A stretch of DNA of 15,004 bases from Frankiaceae bacterium (GTDB taxonomy: Bacteria > Actinomycetota > Actinomycetes > JAFAQI01): NCBI GenBank assembly GCA_030840545.1, contig JAVEEH010000206.1, forward strand, positions 1 through 15,004, given 5' to 3'. Positions 1 through 5,427 of the stretch are shown here, one piece after another. Made by a program: the position numbers and the translations under genes. Position 1 is the first letter of the stretch, and every line of letters starts with the position of its first letter. A model generated the notes under the pieces. That model saw only the letters and a program-made list of their open reading frames with translations. It ran no database searches and was not told where the DNA came from.

Positions 1-123
1 GTCCCCATCGAGGAGGCGCTGTTGCTGTTGCGCGCTCGGGCGTTTGCCGACGGTCGCCCCGTTACGGTGGTGGCGAAGGACGTGGTGGAACGACGGATGC
101 GCTTCGACAAGGAGGATCGATGA
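1..123 (+). CDS. ANTAR-domain regulator, C-terminal fragment (5' end outside window)
   Basis: Frame 1 is open from the first base to a TGA at 121-123 and encodes the last 40 residues of a protein. The pattern of Glu-Glu-Ala followed by LLLLRARAFADGRPV and a VVAKDVVERR helix matches the end of an ANTAR domain, the three-helix RNA-binding module that acts as an antiterminator in transcription. The family assignment rests on this short tail only; the sensory part, usually a GAF or PAS domain, lies upstream of the window. The stop codon overlaps the start of the next gene in an ATGA arrangement, so the two are almost certainly co-transcribed and translationally coupled. The downstream gene is also a GAF-ANTAR protein, which suggests a tandem pair of related regulators. 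Confidence 0.7.
   Translation, partial: VPIEEALLLLRARAFADGRPVTVVAKDVVERRMRFDKEDR
109..115 (+). promoter_or_regulatory. Strong Shine-Dalgarno for the GAF-ANTAR gene
   Basis: AAGGAGG lies four bases before the ATG at 120, inside the end of the upstream ANTAR gene. It fixes the start of the GAF-ANTAR gene and supports translational coupling through the ATGA overlap. Confidence 0.8.
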
Positions 124-878
124 GCGGCATCGAGAGACCCGACCCGCCGCTCGCGGAGCGAACCCGGGAGCAGGTGCTTGCCGAGACCTTTGTCGGTCTC
201 GCCGACACGCTGGTGGACGACTACGACGTCGTGGAGCTGCTCGATCGGCTGGTTGGCGCAACGGTGCGGCTCCTCGGTGTCACCGCGGCCGGTCTGTTGC
301 TGAGCGATCAGAAGGGCAATCTCGCCGTCGTCGCCTCGTCCAGTGAAGAGACGCACACGCTGGAGATGTTCCAGCTCCAGACGGATGAGGGTCCGTGCCT
401 CGACTGCGTCCGGACCGCAAGGCCGGTGACCAGCATCGACCTGGAGGCCGATGCCGAGCGCTGGCCCAGGTTCGTGCCTGCTGCGCTGGCTGCCGGGTTC
501 CGTTCGGTGGTGGCGGTGCCGCTCCGGCTCCGCGATCAGACCATCGGTGGCCTCAACCTCTTCCACGCCCGCAGTGAGCCCCTGACCGAGGGCGACCAAC
601 GGCTCGCGCAGGCCCTCGCCGACGTTGCGACCATCGGCATCCTGCAGCAGCGCACCGCACATCGCAGCTCGATGCTCGCCGAGCAGCTTCAACACGCGCT
701 GAACAGCCGCATCGCGATCGAGCAGGCGAAGGGCGTGCTGGCCGAGCGAAAGTCCGTCAACATGGATGCCGCTTTCGACACCCTGCGCAGCTATTCGCGC
801 AACAACAACCTCAAGCTCAGCGACGTTGCCCTCGCCGTGGTTCGCGGTGAGATCGACCCCGACCAGGTCAGTGACTGA
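120..878 (+). CDS. GAF and ANTAR domain-containing transcription antitermination regulator
   Basis: The 252-residue product has an N-terminal GAF sensor domain at about residues 38-172 and an ANTAR RNA-binding domain at about 190-243. In the GAF domain, EGPCLDC (Cys93 and Cys96) is a motif I associate with actinobacterial GAF-ANTAR proteins, followed by SVVAVPLRLRDQTIGGLNLF. The ANTAR part shows SRIAIEQAKGVLAER and ends with the LKLSDVALAVV helix. Proteins of this class bind paired hairpins in leader RNAs and prevent termination; the ligand and RNA targets here are unknown. The two close cysteines could sense redox state or bind metal, but that is inference. The length is normal for the family. 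The start is supported by AAGGAGG four bases upstream and the ATGA overlap with the preceding ANTAR gene. No direct link to the injection-system genes downstream is visible. Confidence 0.92.
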   Translation: MSGIERPDPPLAERTREQVLAETFVGLADTLVDDYDVVELLDRLVGATVRLLGVTAAGLLLSDQKGNLAVVASSSEETHTLEMFQLQTDEGPCLDCVRTARPVTSIDLEADAERWPRFVPAALAAGFRSVVAVPLRLRDQTIGGLNLFHARSEPLTEGDQRLAQALADVATIGILQQRTAHRSSMLAEQLQHALNSRIAIEQAKGVLAERKSVNMDAAFDTLRSYSRNNNLKLSDVALAVVRGEIDPDQVSD

Positions 879-944
879 TCGCTGACTCGGCTGCATCCGC
901 CTGAGAGTCGGACCTTCCGCCCATAAGCGACGCCGATCTCGCCA

Positions 945-967
945 ACCGCCGGACAGCGCCGGTCGGT
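945..967 (+). promoter_or_regulatory. Imperfect hairpin in the leader of the wall-hydrolase gene
   Basis: ACCGCCGG (945-952) can pair with CCGGTCGGT (959-967) around a six-base loop, giving eight pairs with one bulged T. It lies in the 134-base gap between the GAF-ANTAR stop and the preferred hydrolase start. A weaker GACTC/GAGTC dyad (884-888 with 905-909) sits just after the GAF-ANTAR stop. Neither is followed by a T-run, so neither is called a terminator. In a sequence this GC-rich such a stem can arise by chance; a role in controlling the hydrolase is possible but unproven. Confidence 0.25.
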
Positions 968-1002
968 GAGGTCAGGATGGGCGCGACCGGTCCCCTTCCC
1001 TT

Positions 1003-1007
1003 GGAAG
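1003..1007 (+). promoter_or_regulatory. Ribosome binding site deciding the wall-hydrolase start
   Basis: GGAAG lies five bases before the ATG at 1013. A competing in-frame ATG at 977 has GAGG (968-971) five bases upstream. The downstream ATG gives a more normal signal peptide (short basic n-region without an acidic residue), so it is preferred. Confidence 0.5.
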
Positions 1008-1012
1008 TGCTG

Positions 1013-2530
1013 ATGTCCAGGCTGCTGACCCGCCTCACGGTCGGCGCTTGCCTCGCAGCCATCCCGGTCTTCATGCCGACGTCCCTGCATCCCGGCGTGA
1101 TCATCCCCGGAGCCCCGGCGGTTGCCCAGCGCTCGCTCCCGGTCGCACCGACCCATTACGTGCTCACCCAGGCCAGCGTCGTCCTCTCCGCCGCCCAGAC
1201 ACTGCAGGTCAAACACGCGAAGTCGAAGCTGCACGCAACTGTCACGACCACGCCGCCGCTCCTCCCCGGTGGTCTCAACGGACTCACCGCGGTGCCGACC
1301 GCCGCGCTCGCGGCGTATCAGGCAGCAGCGCTTCGTACCAACGCGGTCCTGCCGGGCTGTCACCTGAGCTGGCAGCTGCTCGCCGGCATCGGCGAGATCG
1401 AGTCGCACCACGCGTCCACCGGCGGGTCCGGCAGCCCGACGTGGAACGGCATCGCTCAACCCGCGATCCTCGGCCCGACGCTCGACGGATCGATCGGGCA
1501 GGCGATCCGGGACAGCGACCACGGGCACCTCGACGGCAACCGGATCTGGGACCGTGCGGTCGGGCCGATGCAGTTCCTGCCCGCGACGTGGGCATCGTTC
1601 GGCGTCGACGCCGACCACGACGGCAGCGTCAATCCGCAGGACATCCGCGACGCAGCGGCTGCGGCCGGCGACTACCTGTGCAAGGGCAACGTCGACCTCA
1701 ATGACCCGAGCCAGCTGGCGCAAGCCGTCTACTCCTACAACGCAGCGGACTGGTACGTCAGCGACGTGCTCACACTCGCGGCGACCTACGGCAACTCGTC
1801 TGTCACCGCGACCGGTTCGGGTGCCGCCATCGACACGGCCATCGCGTTCGCCTACGCACACCTGGGCGACCCCTACCTGTGGGGTGGCACCGGCCCGCTC
1901 TACGACTGCAGTGGGCTGACGCAAGCGGCCTTCGCGGCAGCCGGCATCACCATCCCGCGAACGTCTGAACAGCAGTGGCTTCGACTGCCGCACGTGGCCG
2001 AGGGGCAGCTGCAGCCCGGCGACCTCGTCTTCTTCAACCCCGGTGAGTTCATCTCCGGACTGCCCGGTCACGTGGGCATCTATCTCGGCAACGGCTACAT
2101 GATCAACGACCCGCACACGGGTGCCTACGTGAGCATCCGGTCGATCACCGGAGCCGGGCTCTATCTCGGTGCGGCGCGGCCGGCGTTGTTGGCGGCCGGC
2201 GCTGCACCAGGCTTCGGTGGTGGCTACGGCACGGGCAAGCAGACCGGCGGACCGACGCCGACCTCCGGCCACCACCGCCCGGTCGGCGGGAAGCACGGGG
2301 GCAAGGGCACCGGTGGCACCGGTACCGGGACGACCGGCGGCAAGGGTCACGGAGGCGGCACCGGAGGGTCGGGGACCGGTGGCTCGGGAACGGGCGGCAC
2401 CGGCACGGGCACCGGCGGTCACGGTCCGAGCCCGACGCCCAAACCGACGTCAACCGATCTCGGTCGCACCCACCGCGGCCCGGGCCCAGGCACTAGCCCG
2501 TCCGCGTCACCGACCCCGTCCGGCGGCTAG
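1013..2530 (+). CDS. Secreted lytic transglycosylase / NlpC-P60 endopeptidase fusion
   Basis: The 505-residue product looks like a two-enzyme peptidoglycan hydrolase. It starts with a signal peptide (MSRLLTR n-region, hydrophobic core, likely AVA cleavage near residue 38). A MltB/SLT_2-like transglycosylase domain spans about 113-253: LLAGIGEIESHH carries the probable catalytic Glu130, and AVGPMQFLPATW is the family signature. An NlpC/P60 cysteine peptidase domain spans about 273-383, with Cys299 in YDCSGL, His353 in GHVGIYLG and a possible third residue His368 in NDPH. The last ~110 residues are Gly/Thr/Ser/Pro-rich with lysines and histidines and no recognisable fold, perhaps a wall-interacting or spacer region. 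An alternative ATG at 977 would add 12 residues. Its 3' end overlaps the convergent AAA+ gene by 24 bases. Both activities would cut the wall from outside the membrane: one the glycan strands, the other the stem peptides. A role in cell-wall remodelling is certain in kind; a link to the neighbouring injection system is inferred from position only. Confidence 0.9.
   Translation: MSRLLTRLTVGACLAAIPVFMPTSLHPGVIIPGAPAVAQRSLPVAPTHYVLTQASVVLSAAQTLQVKHAKSKLHATVTTTPPLLPGGLNGLTAVPTAALAAYQAAALRTNAVLPGCHLSWQLLAGIGEIESHHASTGGSGSPTWNGIAQPAILGPTLDGSIGQAIRDSDHGHLDGNRIWDRAVGPMQFLPATWASFGVDADHDGSVNPQDIRDAAAAAGDYLCKGNVDLNDPSQLAQAVYSYNAADWYVSDVLTLAATYGNSSVTATGSGAAIDTAIAFAYAHLGDPYLWGGTGPLYDCSGLTQAAFAAAGITIPRTSEQQWLRLPHVAEGQLQPGDLVFFNPGEFISGLPGHVGIYLGNGYMINDPHTGAYVSIRSITGAGLYLGAARPALLAAGAAPGFGGGYGTGKQTGGPTPTSGHHRPVGGKHGGKGTGGTGTGTTGGKGHGGGTGGSGTGGSGTGGTGTGTGGHGPSPTPKPTSTDLGRTHRGPGPGTSPSASPTPSGG
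2281..2440 (+). repeat. Gly/Thr-rich low-complexity repeat at the 3' end of the hydrolase gene
   Basis: The stretch is built from degenerate copies of GGCACCGG and GGGACCGGTGG units, encoding GTGGTGTG- and GGSGTGGSG-like sequence. It is in frame and kept as coding sequence. Such short tandem units are prone to length change by slippage, so tail length may differ between strains. Confidence 0.7.
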
Positions 2531-4495
2531 ACCGCGCGTTGTAGCGGGCGCTGCCTCGGCGATCGCCTCGAGCCCGGTGGCCGGAGCCCGCCGACCCAGC
2601 TTGCCGTACTCGCGCAAGGCGGCCGCCGACACGTGACGCTGACCGACACCGCTCGACTGGGTCGCGGCGTCGAAGGTGGCAGCAAGCACGATGTTGCGGA
2701 TGTCGCCACCCGACAGCTCCATCGTCCGCGACAGCTCGTCGATGTCGACCGGGTCGGAGGGGTCCACAGTCACGCCGAGCAGATGGTGCTCCCACAACCG
2801 CCTGCGCGTTGCCGGATCCGGGTCGGCGAAGTGGACGATGAAATGCAGCCGGCGCGAGAACGCGCTGTCGAGGTTGCCACGCAGGTTCGTCGCGAGGATG
2901 GCGATGCCGTCGAGCTGCTCCATCCGTTGCAACAGATAGGCGACTTCGAGGTTGGCATAGCGATCGCGTGAGTCGCGCACCTCCGAGCGGCTCCCGAACA
3001 GTGAGTCGGCCTCGTCGAAGAACAGCAGGACGTTGAGGCTCTCGGCCTGGTGGAAGACGCGTTCGAGGTTCTTCTCGGTCTCGCCGATGTACTTGTCGAC
3101 CACCGCGGAGAGGTCCACGCGGTAGAGGTCGAGGCCGAGCTCGCCGGCCAGCGCATGGGCAGCGAGCGTCTTGCCGGTGCCGGGTGAGCCGGAGAACAAC
3201 GCAGTGATCCCCCGACCCTTGCCGCCCTTGCTGAACGGTCCGTGCGGCGTCATCACCTCGTCGTGCAACCGGGCCCAACCGACGATGCGGTCCAAGTCGG
3301 CCGCGACGGAGTCCGCGACGATGAGATCGCTGAAGCTGGCCGCGGCCTGCACGCGCGTCGCGCCGGGCACGGCGTCGGCGCCCAGCGATCGCGCGGCGTC
3401 GCGAGCAGTCAGCGCCGTGAGCGGTACGCCGGCGAGCGCCGCTTCGGCGCCGGCCTGGCGGGCCGTCTTGACGATGGCCTCGGGGGTGAGCCGCAGCGAC
3501 ACGAGGTCGCGCCAGTAGGGATCGTCGGTCACGACCGACGGCCCCAGCTCGGCTGTCCACAGCTCTGCCCGCACCGAAGGCGGCAGCACCGGCGCTTCCA
3601 CCTGCACCGGCGAGCGTCGGGACCACGTCGGGTCCCACGGTGCCGTGCTGACGGCTATGACCGGCACCGCGGCGAGCTCGAGCACCTGCAACAAGGAGAT
3701 CCGCCCCTCCACGGTCAGGAGCTCTGCGCCGACGAGGACGAGACCTGCTTGCTGCAGGGCCGCCTCCCGGCAGACCGCCGCCACCACGTCGGCGTAAGCC
3801 CGCGAGGGCGGGCATCTCGACAGGTCAACGGCGACGTGGCCGACGTCGACAGCCGCGAACGCACCGGCTGCAAGTGCGATGCCGGCCGTGCCGGGCCGGC
3901 TGTGCACCCAGCACAGCGGAACTCCGCGCTCGAGTGCGTCGGACAGCAGAGCCGTCTCGTCGAGTCGCACCGGGACCGAGTCGATGGCGAGGGCTGCAAC
4001 CAACGGATCAGGACTGTCGTCGCCGAGCAGAGCGCCGACGACCCGGTCGGGCACCCGCAGCGGACGGCTCAGAAATGTGTCCTCGCCGAGTACGTCGAGC
4101 AGGCCGGAGCGACGCAGCGCGCTGCCTTCGGCGAGGTAGGCATGCCCCGCTGCGGACAGCGTGCCGATGCCGACCAGGTTGAGTGCGACGCCGACGCTCA
4201 CGCGGGTCCGGGTCGGTTCGTCGTGGATCAGCGCATAGGCGGCGGCGAACGTCGCATCGAGGTCAGGCGCGACCGCGGCCGTGAGAATGCCGGCTTCGCA
4301 CTCGTCCAGACCGAACACGCCGGCGAGCTGCGCCACGGCGTCGGGCCGCTCGTCCGCGGCTCCGGCGGGGTGATCGTCGCGGAGGACACCGACGATCGTG
4401 TCCCGGCGGCCGGCCCACGCGGGCTCGGCCCGACTGCCCTGCTGTTCGAGCACCTCGATGACGCGATCGGCCAACGTGGCGAGCCGCCCGTCCAC
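2507..4495 (-). CDS. AAA+ ATPase of contractile injection systems (Afp15-like)
   Basis: The 662-residue product carries a complete classical AAA+ module in its C-terminal third: Walker A GSPGTGKT (435-442), Walker B LLFFDEAD (490-497), sensor-1 Asn537 in ILATNLRG, candidate arginine fingers Arg548/Arg549, and the sensor-2 region SGGDIRN (595-601). The region at about 185-320 resembles a second, dead ATPase core: PGTAGIAL replaces Walker A, GLVLVGAELL replaces Walker B, and VIAVSTAPW sits at the sensor-1 position. AAA+ proteins of this size and layout are a standard eCIS component (Afp15/Pvc15), proposed to assist assembly or effector loading. The start is GTG, with GGGAGG four bases upstream. 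It is transcribed divergently from the DUF4255 gene, another eCIS core gene, across a 232-base gap, which supports the assignment over a generic AAA+ protease or chaperone. No membrane segment or protease domain is present, so it is cytoplasmic and not FtsH. Confidence 0.88.
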   Translation of the reverse strand: MDGRLATLADRVIEVLEQQGSRAEPAWAGRRDTIVGVLRDDHPAGAADERPDAVAQLAGVFGLDECEAGILTAAVAPDLDATFAAAYALIHDEPTRTRVSVGVALNLVGIGTLSAAGHAYLAEGSALRRSGLLDVLGEDTFLSRPLRVPDRVVGALLGDDSPDPLVAALAIDSVPVRLDETALLSDALERGVPLCWVHSRPGTAGIALAAGAFAAVDVGHVAVDLSRCPPSRAYADVVAAVCREAALQQAGLVLVGAELLTVEGRISLLQVLELAAVPVIAVSTAPWDPTWSRRSPVQVEAPVLPPSVRAELWTAELGPSVVTDDPYWRDLVSLRLTPEAIVKTARQAGAEAALAGVPLTALTARDAARSLGADAVPGATRVQAAASFSDLIVADSVAADLDRIVGWARLHDEVMTPHGPFSKGGKGRGITALFSGSPGTGKTLAAHALAGELGLDLYRVDLSAVVDKYIGETEKNLERVFHQAESLNVLLFFDEADSLFGSRSEVRDSRDRYANLEVAYLLQRMEQLDGIAILATNLRGNLDSAFSRRLHFIVHFADPDPATRRRLWEHHLLGVTVDPSDPVDIDELSRTMELSGGDIRNIVLAATFDAATQSSGVGQRHVSAAALREYGKLGRRAPATGLEAIAEAAPATTRGLAAGRGR

Positions 4496-4498
4496 GGT

Positions 4499-4505
4499 TC
4501 CTCCC
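4499..4505 (-). promoter_or_regulatory. Shine-Dalgarno for the AAA+ gene
   Basis: On the minus strand GGGAGGA precedes the GTG start at 4495, with four bases between GGGAGG and the start. It fixes this non-ATG start. Confidence 0.75.
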
Positions 4506-4712
4506 GTTCGCGATCAGGAGAGCTCACTATCCCCGCCGCGGCACACGCCCGTGTGGGTTTCACCACTTCGGATAGGCCGCCGGATGGGATGTCGCTTTGT
4601 TCGCGATTGAACCAGCTTGGGACGGATCGAAGTTCGTGAACTGGCCACGCGCATCCACGCGCGCCTCTAGTGTCGAAAGTGCCGGCCGCAAGGGGGCTGT
4701 TGGCTACGGCAC

Positions 4713-4723
4713 GAGGGGCGGGG
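4713..4723 (+). promoter_or_regulatory. Purine-rich ribosome binding site for the DUF4255 gene
   Basis: GAGGGGCGGGG ends four bases before a TTG (4728) and seven before a GTG (4731). Either could be the start; they differ by one residue. Confidence 0.55.
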
Positions 4724-4727
4724 CACG

Positions 4728-5417
4728 TTGGTGATCGAGGCGGTTGACCAGGGGCTCGAGCAGCTCCTGCGCGCCGTCGTGCCGCTCCCGCCGGACATCG
4801 CCGATGTGTCGTTCGAACCCCCGGACGGCACGTGGGGCGCGCAGCTGAGCCGCATCACGGTCAACCTGTTCCTCTTCGACGTCAACCGAAGCCCGCAACC
4901 ACCCCGGCCGCCGGCCGAGCGGATGCGCGAGGACGGCCTCATCGAACGACGCCCGCCGCTGCCGCTGATCCGGCTCTACTACATGGTCAGTGCGTGGGCG
5001 GGCAGCACCCGCGACGAACACCAGCTGCTCGGCGACCTGCTCGACTGCGTCCTCGGTGTCGACACGTTGCCCGCTGACTATCTGCCGATCGGCCTGCCCG
5101 CAACCGTTCAGCTGGGTCTTGCCGACCGCGACGGTCGCCGGCCCGCCGAGCTCTGGAGCGCGCTGCACGGCAAGCTGAAGCCGGCATTCGAGATCGAGGC
5201 GACCGTCGCGCTGGACGCCGACTGGAAGCTCGCGCCGACATCGGTGTCGAGCGTGGAGGGCATGGTCGCCCCCCGCCCGCAGCAACCACCGGTGAAGCCG
5301 CAGAGCCGCCGGTCGCCCTACTCGACCAAGTCCGCCAACGGCAGTCCCCTTCCCACGATCCGCCGCCGAACAGGCGCGTCGGTCGTGACCGAGGGCCGCC
5401 CGGCCGAAGACGCGTAG
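4728..5417 (+). CDS. DUF4255 (Pvc16_N) family protein, probable injection-system tube cap
   Basis: The 229-residue product matches the DUF4255/Pvc16 N-terminal family, the eCIS component (Afp16/Pvc16) that terminates and caps the inner tube and sheath. Visible family features are TVNLFLFDVNRS (44-55), PPLPLIRLYYMVSAWAG (76-92), DEHQLLGDLLDCVLG (96-110) and the late ELWSALHGKLKPAFEIEATV block (141-160). The domain ends near residue 165. The last ~50 residues form a Pro/Arg/Ser/Lys-rich, probably disordered basic tail (PRPQQPPVKP, SRRSP, IRRRTG) that I do not expect in the core domain. The start is TTG or the adjacent GTG at 4731. It is the first gene of a plus-strand operon; the next gene begins 10 bases after its stop. 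Its closeness to the Afp15-like ATPase is the main reason to read this region as an eCIS locus. Confidence 0.88.
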   Translation: MVIEAVDQGLEQLLRAVVPLPPDIADVSFEPPDGTWGAQLSRITVNLFLFDVNRSPQPPRPPAERMREDGLIERRPPLPLIRLYYMVSAWAGSTRDEHQLLGDLLDCVLGVDTLPADYLPIGLPATVQLGLADRDGRRPAELWSALHGKLKPAFEIEATVALDADWKLAPTSVSSVEGMVAPRPQQPPVKPQSRRSPYSTKSANGSPLPTIRRRTGASVVTEGRPAEDA

Positions 5418-5427
5418 GCCGGCCGAC

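Larger units (their letters stand above)
4496..4727. promoter_or_regulatory. Divergent intergenic region between AAA+ and DUF4255 genes
   Basis: This 232-base gap must hold the promoters for both the AAA+ gene (minus) and the DUF4255/membrane-protein operon (plus). It is visibly less GC-rich than the flanking genes. It contains a dyad AGTTC-GT-GAACT (4631-4642) overlapping CGAA-G-TTCG (4628-4636), and two exact copies of GTTCGCGAT (4506-4514 and 4599-4607), one of them next to the AAA+ ribosome binding site. TAGTGT at 4668-4673 fits a -10 element for the plus-strand operon, but I see no convincing -35 at the right distance. The dyad arms are candidate operator half-sites; no regulator can be named. 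Confidence 0.5.

Noticed and set aside
879..1000. Possible c-di-AMP (ydaO-type) riboswitch before the NlpC/P60 gene
   Set aside because: Such genes often carry this riboswitch, and CCTTCCGCCC at about 913-922 loosely recalls it, but the conserved GGGGGACCCA-like core and the CCGAAUCCGUCAGCUAACC-like block are not present and the leader is short. A covariance-model search would settle it.
791..2422. Minus-strand open frame of 543 codons opposite the wall hydrolase
   Set aside because: No domain is visible. The plus strand carries intact transglycosylase and NlpC/P60 motifs and a signal peptide.
3242..4639. Plus-strand open frame of 465 codons opposite the AAA+ gene
   Set aside because: Low-information, charged sequence with no motif; the minus strand encodes a complete AAA+ module with a good ribosome binding site.
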